DNA of 32,782 nt from Marilutibacter aestuarii (GTDB taxonomy: Bacteria > Pseudomonadota > Gammaproteobacteria > Xanthomonadales > Xanthomonadaceae): NCBI RefSeq assembly GCF_006546775.1, contig NZ_VICE01000120.1, forward strand, positions 1 to 32,782, in the 5' to 3' direction. The translations under genes were made by a program, and so were the position numbers. The notes below the pieces were generated by a model. It saw nothing but the letters and a program-made list of their open reading frames with translations, ran no database searches and was not told the DNA's origin. Of this stretch, positions 7,473 to 15,175 are shown in pieces (position 1 is the first letter of the stretch; each line of letters starts with the position of its first letter).

Positions 7473-8613
7473 GCGTCCACCCTCCCAGCGATTCGTACAT
7501 GGTGCGGTAGCGAACCGCCATCGCGCCCGGGGAGTGTCCGCTGCGGACGCGGGCGCGGGCACGCGCGTCAAACGCGCGTCCGGCGTCCAGTCGTGCGTGC
7601 ATCGCGGCGGCCAGGGCGTCCCGGTCGCCCGCTGGCACGAGGCGGCCCTGCTCCGTGCCCGACAGCAGCCGTGGCACGTCGCCGACCGCACTCGCGATGA
7701 CGGGCAGCCCGTGGGCCATTGCTTCGAGGACCGTCAGCGGCATGCCCTCGCTGAGCGAAGGCAGCACCAGGCAGTCGATACACGGATACACCGAAGGCAT
7801 GTCGTCGCGGACCCCGGCGAAGTGGACCCGTCGTGCGATGCCGAGCGCACTGCACCGGGCGCGCAGTGCGTCGCCGAGCGGACCGTCGCCGACCATCAGC
7901 AACTGGCAGTCCTCGCGAGCGTCCGCCACGGTGGCGAAGGCTTCGAGCAACATGGCCAGGTTCTTCTCGGGGGAGAACCGCGCCACGGCCGCGAACACGA
8001 AGTCCGCCTCGCCGAGGCCCAGCGATGCGCGCGATACCGGCGGGGCCGTCTCTCCCGGCGCGTGCAGGGGAATCCCGTTGTCGACCAGGTGGATCCGCGT
8101 GCGCGGCACGCCGGCATCCGCGAGCAGGCCGACCTGGCGTTCGGAGACCACCGCCAGCGCGTCGAAGCGGCGCAACAGGCCCAGCTCGAGGCGGTTGTAG
8201 AGCCGCAGCGCGCGGGTCGCGTCGACATGCCCGTGCAGGGTCGCCACCAGGCGGACGGGCAATCGCATGCTCGCCAGCCAGGCGTATGCCGCGCTCTTGT
8301 AGTCGTGCACGTGGACGATGGTGGCGCCCTGGCGGCGCAGCGCGGCCCGGAGCGCGCGAAGGGTCCCCGGGTCGAGGCGGCCCCGGCAGGCCAGCAGTTC
8401 GGCCTGCTGTCCCTCGGCGATCGCCGCCTCGTGCAGTTCCTGCACCGGCATCCGTGGATTGCCGATGCTCAGCAGGCGGCTGTCGACGCCCTCGCTCGCC
8501 AGCGCCCGGTTGAGCGTCAACACCATGCGATCGGCGCCATAGAGGCCGGCGCTCGAGCGGAGCTGCGCGACCCTGGGCGAAGGCGACGCGACGGGCGAGG
8601 CTGCCTGCATCAT
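7453..8613 (-). CDS. Glycosyltransferase family 4
   Basis: This 386-residue GT-B protein has an N-terminal domain that includes the HVHDYKSAAYAWLAS strand-loop and a LVATLHGH acceptor-side histidine. The C-terminal domain shows FAAVARFSPEKNLAMLLEAF and LLMVGDGPLGDAL. It also has LPSLSEGMPLTVLEAMAHGL, in which both Glu of the E-x7-E donor-binding motif are present. It probably transfers a hexose or uronic residue during assembly of the EPS repeat on the cytoplasmic face. The start region reads ATGATG; ATG 8613 gives the 4-base ATGA overlap with the stop of the upstream GT4 gene and has a GGGGAGG site just ahead. ATG 8610 would differ by one residue. Confidence 0.88.
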   Translation of the reverse strand: MMQAASPVASPSPRVAQLRSSAGLYGADRMVLTLNRALASEGVDSRLLSIGNPRMPVQELHEAAIAEGQQAELLACRGRLDPGTLRALRAALRRQGATIVHVHDYKSAAYAWLASMRLPVRLVATLHGHVDATRALRLYNRLELGLLRRFDALAVVSERQVGLLADAGVPRTRIHLVDNGIPLHAPGETAPPVSRASLGLGEADFVFAAVARFSPEKNLAMLLEAFATVADAREDCQLLMVGDGPLGDALRARCSALGIARRVHFAGVRDDMPSVYPCIDCLVLPSLSEGMPLTVLEAMAHGLPVIASAVGDVPRLLSGTEQGRLVPAGDRDALAAAMHARLDAGRAFDARARARVRSGHSPGAMAVRYRTMYESLGGWTHGVQAA

Positions 8614-9821
8614 GCCCTCCCCACCAGGCGCCGGTAGAGGCGATCGTAGGCATCGACCATCCCGGCGAGCGAGAACTCCGACTCGATCCGGCGGCGGCCG
8701 GCGTTGCCCAGGCTGGCCCGAAGCAGCGGCTCCTGCACCAGCCGGCGCATGGCGTCGCCCATGGCCGCGGCGTCGCCGCTGGGCACGAGGAAGCCCGTCT
8801 CGCCGTCGCGTACCAGTTGCAGGTTGCCGCCTACCGCCGTGGCGACCACGGGCAAGCCGCAGGCCATCGCCTCGAGGATCGCGTTGGACATGCCTTCGCT
8901 GCGGGAGGCGAGGAGGGCCGCGTCCAACGCCGGAAGGATCTGGTGGATGTCGGAGCGGTTGCCGAGGAAGCGCACGGCATCCCCCAGGCCCAGGGCCTGC
9001 GCCTGGGCCGACAACTCGCCGGCAAGAGCACCGGCACCGACCAGCAACAACCTTGCCCGTGGGTCGCACGCGTGCGCGCTGGCAAAGGCATCGATCAGCA
9101 TGGCATGGTTCTTGACCGGATACAGGCTCGCGACGCAGCCGAACGCCACTTCGTCGCGCGCCAGGCCCAGTGCCTGCCTCAGCGCCTGGCGCCGTGGCAC
9201 GGGTACCGGAGCGAAACGATCCGTGTCGACGCCATTGGCGATCCACAGCATCCGCGATGTGGGCAGCCCCTCGTGCTCGGCCAGCGCGGCGAGGATCTCG
9301 TGTGCCGGGGCGATCACGGAATGGTAGCGGTGGTTGACCAGCCGGAAGACGTGGCGCAGGCGCCGGCTTTTCAGGAACCCCATGTCCCGCCGGTTCGACA
9401 GGCGCACGGCCATCTCGCGTGGCCCGAGCAACAGGTTGATGAGGTCGGATTTCTCGTGCTGGGACTGGATCACGTCGAACGCCTCGAGCCGCAGGCGCGC
9501 GCGCAGGTCGCGGATGGCGCGCAGGCCGCGTAGTCCGTAGATCGGCCCGATCGGATGGTTGAGCACGCGCAGCGCGGTACCCGCTTCGGTCACGTGCGTG
9601 GTCTCGCCCGGGGCGTTGTCGGCGCCGAGCTGGACCACGGTGATCGCGTAGCGCTCCGGCGGAAGCCGTCCCACCAGGTTGCGCAGGAAGCGCTCGCTGC
9701 CCCCGGTGTTGGTCAGCGCGGTATCGGTCAGCAGCAGCAGGCGGATGGGCGGCTGGGGCTGGCTGGCGATGACGGCCTCAGCGGCGATAGACGAGGCTGA
9801 CAGTGACGGCATTGTCGTCAT
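8610..9821 (-). CDS. Glycosyltransferase family 4
   Basis: This 403-residue GT-B enzyme starts after a short polar tail with the strand IRLLLLTDTALTNTGGSERF, where the GG loop lies next to the acceptor site. Further on are a WIANGVDTDRF interdomain segment, GCVASLYPVKNHAMLIDAF, LLVGAGALAGEL, and RSEGMSNAILEAMACGLPVV with a complete E-x7-E pair. It is paired with the next GT4 gene by an ATGA overlap. Its own start (ATG 9821, alternatively ATG 9812) lies inside the end of the beta-barrel gene, an overlap of 44 bases; an AAGGGT site sits about 7 bases upstream of 9821. The donor sugar cannot be told from sequence. Confidence 0.88.
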   Translation of the reverse strand: MTTMPSLSASSIAAEAVIASQPQPPIRLLLLTDTALTNTGGSERFLRNLVGRLPPERYAITVVQLGADNAPGETTHVTEAGTALRVLNHPIGPIYGLRGLRAIRDLRARLRLEAFDVIQSQHEKSDLINLLLGPREMAVRLSNRRDMGFLKSRRLRHVFRLVNHRYHSVIAPAHEILAALAEHEGLPTSRMLWIANGVDTDRFAPVPVPRRQALRQALGLARDEVAFGCVASLYPVKNHAMLIDAFASAHACDPRARLLLVGAGALAGELSAQAQALGLGDAVRFLGNRSDIHQILPALDAALLASRSEGMSNAILEAMACGLPVVATAVGGNLQLVRDGETGFLVPSGDAAAMGDAMRRLVQEPLLRASLGNAGRRRIESEFSLAGMVDAYDRLYRRLVGRA

Positions 9822-11097
9822 AGCTGAACCCTTGCACCGAGCTGTCGCGGGATCGTCGCCTCAGGTCGAGCCGGGCGCTCCAGTGGCGGGTGAAGCGCTT
9901 GGCCAGGCCGACACCGAAGTTGGTGTCCTTGTCCAGCCTGGAGGTGACGGTGAAGTCGCGGCGCTGGTGGTCGACGCTGGCGACCAGGTCGAGCAGGGGA
10001 TTGATGCGGAAGGTATAGGCGAAGGCCGCGCCGCTGTTGGTGTTGTCGAAATCGTCCTCCTCGACGTATTCCGAACGCTCGTACCAGGCCGACGCGTCCA
10101 CGCCGTGGCGGGGGCCCGAATGGCTGAACCCGAGGTCGAGCCGCCGCTGTTCGTAGGGGTCTGAGGACACGATGACCCCGCTGACGTCGATGTCGGTGCC
10201 GATCGGGACGTCCGGGTCGACCGGCGTCGACGACAGGCTCTGCGCGGTGTCGGAGAACTGGTAGGACGCCTGTGCGTTGATCGAGGTCTCGGGCGAGAAG
10301 CGCCAACCCAGGCTCGCCCTGCCCAGTGGGGAGGAGTAGCTGTCGCCGTCGACGATGTCGAGCGTCGAGTAGCCCAGGTCCACGCTGAAATCCAGTTGGC
10401 GCAGGTTGCGCTGGAAGTTCACGTAGCCGTCGAGGCGATCGTAGTCGCTGGCGACGCCGGCCTGGTCGAAGCGGATCCGGTTGGACTCGACGTTCAGCGA
10501 GGTGCGGGTGGTGGGGCCGAGTTCGTGGAGCACGCGCGCAGCGGCGTTGACGCGGTCGGCATCGAACTCTGAGGTTTCCTCCGCTTCGCTTCGGCTGTAG
10601 CGCGCATCGAACTGCGCGCGGGTGCGGTCCGACAGGTTGAGGTAGAGAGACGGGCCGCCGATCAGGATGTTGACCTGTTGGGCGTTGCTGGGGGTCACCG
10701 GCGAGAGGATGTCGACCGGCTGTTGGCTCAGGTAGTCCTCGACGACGAAGTCCAGCCGTTCCGGCAGCATGCGCCAGCGCATGTGCCCGCTGAATTCGCC
10801 GCGCACCTCGTTGTCGAAGGTATCGCCCGTGTAGTAGAGGTATCGGGCGTTGCCGCGCCCGACCAGGTCGACGCTGCGGCCCTCGTGGGTGAGGGTGAAG
10901 TCGATGCCCGGCGCGATCGTGGTCTCGCTGATTTCCTCGGTTTCGCTGAGGATGATGTTGGAATTGTGGATGACGCCGGCGCTGATCTCGTAGTCGAGTT
11001 CGACGGCGTGCGCGCCCGGCGCCACCGCCAGGCCGAGGGCGAGGGCCGTCGAAAGCGTGGTGTGCTGGATGCGGTTCCGGTGCTTGGCTGGCTTCAT
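9778..11097 (-). CDS. Outer-membrane beta-barrel protein of the EPS locus (putative EPS secretion porin)
   Basis: This 439-residue protein has a signal peptide (about 1-31, basic start, hydrophobic core, cleavage after AHA). It is followed by alternating amphipathic strands rich in aromatic and charged residues, such as RGNARYLYYTGD, LDFSVDLGYST and TSINAQASYQFSD. The pattern matches the XrtA/PEP-CTERM-associated outer-membrane proteins of the TIGR03016/EpsL type. About 16-18 strands would fit the length. The C-terminus ends in VSLVYRR, without the usual final Phe/Trp. I chose ATG 11097 because GAGGAA lies 6-7 bases upstream and the signal peptide then starts properly; a GTG at 11115 is in frame but less suitable. 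It stands between the kinase-like gene and the glycosyltransferases and may form the channel for EPS. Confidence 0.82.
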   Translation of the reverse strand: MKPAKHRNRIQHTTLSTALALGLAVAPGAHAVELDYEISAGVIHNSNIILSETEEISETTIAPGIDFTLTHEGRSVDLVGRGNARYLYYTGDTFDNEVRGEFSGHMRWRMLPERLDFVVEDYLSQQPVDILSPVTPSNAQQVNILIGGPSLYLNLSDRTRAQFDARYSRSEAEETSEFDADRVNAAARVLHELGPTTRTSLNVESNRIRFDQAGVASDYDRLDGYVNFQRNLRQLDFSVDLGYSTLDIVDGDSYSSPLGRASLGWRFSPETSINAQASYQFSDTAQSLSSTPVDPDVPIGTDIDVSGVIVSSDPYEQRRLDLGFSHSGPRHGVDASAWYERSEYVEEDDFDNTNSGAAFAYTFRINPLLDLVASVDHQRRDFTVTSRLDKDTNFGVGLAKRFTRHWSARLDLRRRSRDSSVQGFSYDDNAVTVSLVYRR

Positions 11098-11107
11098 CCG
11101 GATTTCC

Positions 11108-11854
11108 TCAGACACCCTGGTTGAAGACGACGCCGGCGAACTTCTCGGGATCGAAGTTGGCGGCCGCCTGGCTGATCGCCTCGGGGGAATCCTGTCCGTA
11201 GCCGGCGACCAGGATCACCACGTCGGCCAGGTCGGCCAGGATCCTTGCCTCCGGTGCGCCGCGCACCGGCGGGCTGTCCAGGAACATGTAGCAGTCCGGG
11301 TGCCTGCTGCGGATCGAGTCCAGCAGCAGGCGCATGCGGACCGAGCTGAAGTACTCCGCGCCCGCTTCGCGTTGCGCGCCGGCCGGGATCAGGTTGAGGC
11401 CGGGCATGCCGGTCTCGTAGAGGTAGTCGCCCAGGTCCGCCTCGGGGTCCTCGAGGTAGTCGGTGAGGCCACCATTGGTGCAGTCGATCTGCAGGGTCGT
11501 GTGCTGGGAGGGGTGGCGCAGGTCGCAGTCGACCAGCAGCGCGCTCTTGGTCTCGTCGAAGGCCATGGCGGCGGCGAGGTTGCGAGCCACGAAGCTGCCC
11601 CCGCAACCGGCGCTCACGGGCGCGACCAGGGCGACGAAGTTGTTGGTCGTCATCGCAAGCAGGCGCGTGCGGATCTCGCGGAACGCATCGACCTCGGGAC
11701 GCGCCACGGACGAGCGCCGGATCAGGGCGCGCTCTTCCATCTGCGCCGGCGTCAGCGCCTGGCTGGCGTGGCGCAGCGACAGGGACCGCCCCGAAGCACC
11801 GGCGAGCTTGGCCGGCGGGTCTTCACGATGGGTTCTGGACATGACGGTGCTCAT
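11108..11854 (-). CDS. CpsD/Wzc-like BY-kinase relative with degenerate Walker A (probable pseudokinase)
   Basis: This 248-residue protein has the fold markers of bacterial tyrosine kinases. They are a helix with FREIRTRL (residues 58-65), a Walker A' LLVDCDLRHP (106-115), and a Walker B YMFLDSPP (189-196). The P-loop position reads PVSAGCGGSF (79-88). The invariant Lys and Thr of G-x-GK(S/T)T are replaced by G86 and F88, so normal ATP binding is unlikely. There is no Tyr cluster at the C-terminus, which ends FNQGV. It is cytosolic by composition, encoded directly after the Wzz protein (ATGA overlap at 11854), and probably pairs with it as in CapAB systems. It may act as a structural partner or regulator of chain length. 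Start ATG 11854; ATG 11842 is a weaker option. Confidence 0.83.
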   Translation of the reverse strand: MSTVMSRTHREDPPAKLAGASGRSLSLRHASQALTPAQMEERALIRRSSVARPEVDAFREIRTRLLAMTTNNFVALVAPVSAGCGGSFVARNLAAAMAFDETKSALLVDCDLRHPSQHTTLQIDCTNGGLTDYLEDPEADLGDYLYETGMPGLNLIPAGAQREAGAEYFSSVRMRLLLDSIRSRHPDCYMFLDSPPVRGAPEARILADLADVVILVAGYGQDSPEAISQAAANFDPEKFAGVVFNQGV

Positions 11855-13419
11855 GAGCTGGCCAGCCTGACGAGGAGGACCAGGCCATAGACGACCGGGA
11901 CCATCAGGAAGAGGAGGGCGCTGAGGACCACCTTGCGGCGGTAGGCGCTGCGACGGGCGCTGGTGTAGTAGTGGGGGACGGCGCCGAGCACGGGAAGGCC
12001 CGCCTGGCGTTCGATCTGCTGGGGTGAGCGGATGCGCGGATCGAACTTCACCAGCACCAGCAGGAGCAGGAACGGCGCGGCGAGCGCCATGCCCAGGCCG
12101 CCACCGGCGACGTGCATGAGGCGCAGGCCATTGCTGCGCAGTGGGACGCGCGCCGGCTCCTGGATCCGGAAGCTCAGGCCGCGCTGTTCCGCGTCCAGGC
12201 TCATGGAGACGCGCGCGTTCTCGCGGCGCTTGAGCAGGTCCTGGTAGAGGTCGCGGTTGACTTCGTAGTCGCGCGTCAGCTCGGCGAGCGAGCTTTCCGA
12301 GGCGGCGATGCGGCCGCTGCGGCGAAGCTCTTCGGCGAGCAGGCCCTCGGCGGTTGAGATGCGGCTGGACATGGCCGCGGCCTGCCGGCGGACCTGCGCA
12401 AGCTTGCTCTTGAGCTCGCCGTAGAGCGGGTTGAGGTTGGCCGAGCCGTTGATGGCGCCGACGCTCGCCGCGCGGTTCTGCTGCAGCGAGTCTTCCTGCC
12501 GCAGCTGGGCCTGGAGGTCGTCGAGCTGGTGCTGGATGCGGACCACGTCCGGATGCTGGCGTGTATAGGTCAGCAGCAGGCGGTCCTGCTCGTCCTCCAG
12601 CTCGGCGAGGCGCGCGACGAGCTGGCCGGTACGGGTCTGCAGCACGGTGACTTCGTTCTCGCCGGACAGCTGGGAAGTCAGCGCCGCTTCCTGCGAGCGC
12701 AGGTCGTGCAGGTCCATGCGCGAGCTCTCGACCATGCGGCGAAGCTCGCCGATACGGGAGTTGACGTCGGTCTCGATGCCGGGGCGCGCGTCGGGGTTCG
12801 ACTTGCGGTAGGCCTCGAGCTTGGCCTCGGCGTCGGTCAGCTTGGCGTGGTACTGGCGCACCTGGGAGTCGATGAAGTCGTAGGCATCGCGACTCTCCTT
12901 CTCCTTGGTGGCCAGGCTCTCGGAGATCACCAGGTCGGCGAAGCGGCTGGCCACTTCGTAGGCGCGGCGCGGATTGGAGTCGGTATAGGAGATCTGGATC
13001 AGGTTCTCGCGCGGGTTGGCGATCTGCGTACGCTTGGTGATCTCCTCGATGATCTTTTCCTGCTCGAGGGGGCTGGGGTCGTCGGCCATCCAACCGCCGG
13101 TCTCGAGGATCTCGCCCATCACCTTCTGGCTGAAGGCGACCTGCCGCGTGATGCTGGCGCGGTTGGTCACCCCAGTCGCGACGGCGCGTCCTTCCATCAG
13201 CGGCCGGATGATGTTGGAGTCCTCGACCAGGATCGTCGAGGAGGAGGTGTACTTCTTCGGCAGGACCAGCCCCGCGACCAGCGCCAGCAGGGCGATGGCC
13301 GCGAAGATGGCGACGAGGAGCAGCTGCCTGCGCTTGACCTCCTCGATCGCGATCGGGAGCAGTGTCGTCAGTGAGGCCGGTTGCTCCTGTCCCGACCACT
13401 CCAGGGCTGGGTTGGTCAC
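11851..13419 (-). CDS. Wzz-type polysaccharide chain-length determinant (XrtA/EPS-locus type)
   Basis: This 522-residue inner-membrane protein has a cytoplasmic N-terminus of about 30 residues and TM1 around 33-53 (LLLVAIFAAIALLALVAG). A Wzz domain with KKYTSSSTILVED follows, then a long periplasmic coiled coil (about 170-410) full of heptads with Glu, Leu, Arg and Gln. A second hydrophobic segment lies around 425-450, followed by a cytoplasmic loop and a final helix near 495-518. The layout fits the PEP-CTERM-locus chain-length family (TIGR03007-like). It controls polymer length and bridges the polymerase to the OPX protein. The start is GTG 13419, which overlaps the OPX stop as GTGA. No BY-kinase domain is fused; the kinase-like gene follows separately. 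Confidence 0.9.
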   Translation of the reverse strand: MTNPALEWSGQEQPASLTTLLPIAIEEVKRRQLLLVAIFAAIALLALVAGLVLPKKYTSSSTILVEDSNIIRPLMEGRAVATGVTNRASITRQVAFSQKVMGEILETGGWMADDPSPLEQEKIIEEITKRTQIANPRENLIQISYTDSNPRRAYEVASRFADLVISESLATKEKESRDAYDFIDSQVRQYHAKLTDAEAKLEAYRKSNPDARPGIETDVNSRIGELRRMVESSRMDLHDLRSQEAALTSQLSGENEVTVLQTRTGQLVARLAELEDEQDRLLLTYTRQHPDVVRIQHQLDDLQAQLRQEDSLQQNRAASVGAINGSANLNPLYGELKSKLAQVRRQAAAMSSRISTAEGLLAEELRRSGRIAASESSLAELTRDYEVNRDLYQDLLKRRENARVSMSLDAEQRGLSFRIQEPARVPLRSNGLRLMHVAGGGLGMALAAPFLLLLVLVKFDPRIRSPQQIERQAGLPVLGAVPHYYTSARRSAYRRKVVLSALLFLMVPVVYGLVLLVRLASS

Positions 13420-14060
13420 AGTGCGCGCTCGGGTACGGTGATGACGTCGCCCGGTGCGACCTTGTAGTTGGTCGACAGGTCGCCGTCATCGAGGATGTTG
13501 TCGAGGTCCACCGCGTAGTTGCGGGTACCGCTCTCGTCGCTGCGATACAGCTCCGAGCGCGCCGGCGCGGCGAACTCGGTCAGCCCGCCCGCGGCCAGCA
13601 CGGCGTCGAGCACGGTCATGCCCTGGCGGTAGGGGATCGAGATGGGCTGGCGCACCGCGCCGGTGACGCGCACGCGCGAGAGGTACTCATGGCTGCGCAG
13701 GTCGGTCAGGATCACGGCGACCTGGGGGTCGCGCACGTAGACGGCCAGCTTCTCGCCGATGTCGGCGGCGACCTCGCTCGGGGTCAGGCCGCCGGCGCGG
13801 ACGTCGCCCACCAGGGGCACCGAGATCATGCCGTCCGGACGCACCGGCACGGTGATGCCCAGGTCCGGGTTCCGCCACACGGTGACCTGGACGATGTCGT
13901 CCACGCCGATCTTGTAGGCATCGACCGCGGCGGGTGCTTCGATCGCCGGCGGCGGGCCCGAGGCCTGGCTGCCGCCGCTGGCGCAGCCGGCCAGGGCCAG
14001 GGAGGAGGCCAGGCAGGCGGAGAGGGCCATCCTGGAGAAGAACGATGATGTGCGATGCAT
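13416..14060 (-). CDS. Polysaccharide export (Wza/OPX) lipoprotein, short form
   Basis: This 214-residue lipoprotein has a signal peptide ending in the lipobox LALAGC (Cys about 26). A Poly_export domain begins with AYKIGVDDIVQVTVW and contains VRPDGMISVPLVGDVRAGG. One SLBB-like beta-grasp repeat follows (VTGAVRQPISIPYRQGMTV). The protein stops at VAPGDVITVPERAL, just where longer Wza proteins continue into further SLBB domains and the amphipathic helix that crosses the outer membrane. It therefore lacks an obvious pore segment. It resembles the TIGR03027 EPS-locus export family. ATG 14060 has a GAGGGGA site 8 bases upstream; the longer reading from 14093 would spoil the signal peptide. Confidence 0.9.
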   Translation of the reverse strand: MHRTSSFFSRMALSACLASSLALAGCASGGSQASGPPPAIEAPAAVDAYKIGVDDIVQVTVWRNPDLGITVPVRPDGMISVPLVGDVRAGGLTPSEVAADIGEKLAVYVRDPQVAVILTDLRSHEYLSRVRVTGAVRQPISIPYRQGMTVLDAVLAAGGLTEFAAPARSELYRSDESGTRNYAVDLDNILDDGDLSTNYKVAPGDVITVPERAL

Positions 14061-14100
14061 GGTGGAAATCCCCTCGGTGTCAGCCAAGAACAACGGAGAT

Positions 14101-14138
14101 GCCCGGCCGGCCCGGCCAACGTACGGCCGGTGCCGGGC
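14101..14138 (-). other. Strong GC hairpin between epimerase and export genes
   Basis: On either strand GCCCGGC plus CCGGCC pairs with GGCCGG plus GCCGGGC, with a 7-base loop and a 4-base bulge. It fills much of the 84-base gap between the epimerase stop (14145) and the OPX start (14060). No run of T follows on the minus strand, so it is not a standard terminator. It could attenuate transcription, or stabilise a processed 3' end of the sugar-nucleotide part of the message. Confidence 0.5.
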
Positions 14139-14144
14139 GCTGGC

Positions 14145-15152
14145 TCAGGCGTCGTAGTAGTCGCGGTACCAGGCCACGAAGCGGCGGATGCCTTCCTCCA
14201 CCGGTGTCGATGGCGCATACCCCACGTCGGCGCGCAACGCGGCCACGTCCGCGTGCGACTCGGGTACGTCCCCGGGCTGCAGCGGAAGCATGTTGCACTG
14301 GGCCTTCGTGCCCAGGTGCTGCTCGATCAGTTCGATGTAGCGCATCAGCTCGATCGGCCGGTCGCTGCCGATGTTGTAGAGCCGGTAGGGCGCGGCGGAA
14401 GCCGCGGGCGTCGTCTGGCCGAAGTCGTAGGAAGGATCCGCGACCGGGACGTGGTCCAGGGTGCGCACGATGCCTTCGACGATGTCGTCGATGTAGGTGA
14501 AGTCGCGGCGATGGTGGCCATGGTTGAACACATCGATCGGCTTGCCCGCCAGGATGTTCCGGGTGAAGAGGAAAAGCGCCATGTCCGGGCGACCCCACGG
14601 CCCATAGACCGTGAAGAAGCGCAGCCCCGTCGTCGGCAGGCCGAACAGGTGGCTGTAGGTGTGGGCCATCAACTCGTTGGACTTCTTGGTCGCCGCGTAC
14701 AGGCTCACCGGATGGTCGACGCTGTCGTCGACCGCGAAGGGCAGCTTGGTGTTGGCGCCATACACCGAGCTAGACGACGCATAGACCAGGTGTTCGACGC
14801 CGTGGTGGCGGCAGGCCTCGAGGATGTTCACGAATCCCACGACGTTGCTGTCGATGTAGGCCTGGGGGTTCTCCAGCGAGTAGCGCACGCCCGCCTGCGC
14901 CGCCAGGTTGACCACGCGGTGCGGGCGGAAGTCGGAGAATGCCCGCTCCATTGCCGCCCGGTCCTCGAGCCCGGCGCGGACGAAGCGGAAGCCGGCCTGG
15001 CCCTGCAGGCGCGCCAGGCGCGCCTCCTTCAGCGCGGGATCGTAGTAGTCGTTGACGTTGTCGTAGCCCATGACCTCGTCGCCGCGCGCGAGCAGGCGCT
15101 GGCTCAGGTGCGAGCCGATGAAGCCGGCGGCGCCGGTGACGAGCACGCGCAT
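14145..15152 (-). CDS. UDP-glucuronate 4-epimerase (extended SDR)
   Basis: This 335-residue SDR protein has the NAD motif GAAGFIG (7-13), then [27 protein letters not shown] and the catalytic Y152-x3-K156 pair in [26 protein letters not shown] and [13 protein letters not shown] are highly characteristic of UDP-glucuronate 4-epimerases (LpsL/GlaKP/Cap1J type). The reaction is UDP-glucuronate to UDP-galacturonate in the cytoplasm. ATG 15152 has an AAGGG site 6 bases upstream and lies 23 bases after the stop of the dehydrogenase gene, with which it forms a uronate supply pair. A longer upstream reading runs into that gene in another frame. Confidence 0.9.
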   Translation of the reverse strand: MRVLVTGAAGFIGSHLSQRLLARGDEVMGYDNVNDYYDPALKEARLARLQGQAGFRFVRAGLEDRAAMERAFSDFRPHRVVNLAAQAGVRYSLENPQAYIDSNVVGFVNILEACRHHGVEHLVYASSSSVYGANTKLPFAVDDSVDHPVSLYAATKKSNELMAHTYSHLFGLPTTGLRFFTVYGPWGRPDMALFLFTRNILAGKPIDVFNHGHHRRDFTYIDDIVEGIVRTLDHVPVADPSYDFGQTTPAASAAPYRLYNIGSDRPIELMRYIELIEQHLGTKAQCNMLPLQPGDVPESHADVAALRADVGYAPSTPVEEGIRRFVAWYRDYYDA

Positions 15153-15175
15153 CGGCCCTTGCCGGTCGCCCGCGC

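Noticed and set aside
6123-7700. Long plus-strand open frame opposite the polymerase gene (525 codons)
   Set aside because: Composition is rich in Gln, Arg, His and Gly with no domain pattern, and it mirrors a clear membrane-protein gene; it is a GC-rich antisense shadow.
11108-11854. Classification as a ParA/MinD-type ATPase
   Set aside because: Those proteins also need the P-loop lysines; the FREIRTRL helix, Walker A' form and position after wzz point to the BY-kinase family.
11855-13489. N-terminal extension of the kinase-like protein to 793 residues
   Set aside because: The upstream part is a frame-shifted reading of the Wzz gene; ATG 11854 with its ATGA overlap is the natural start.
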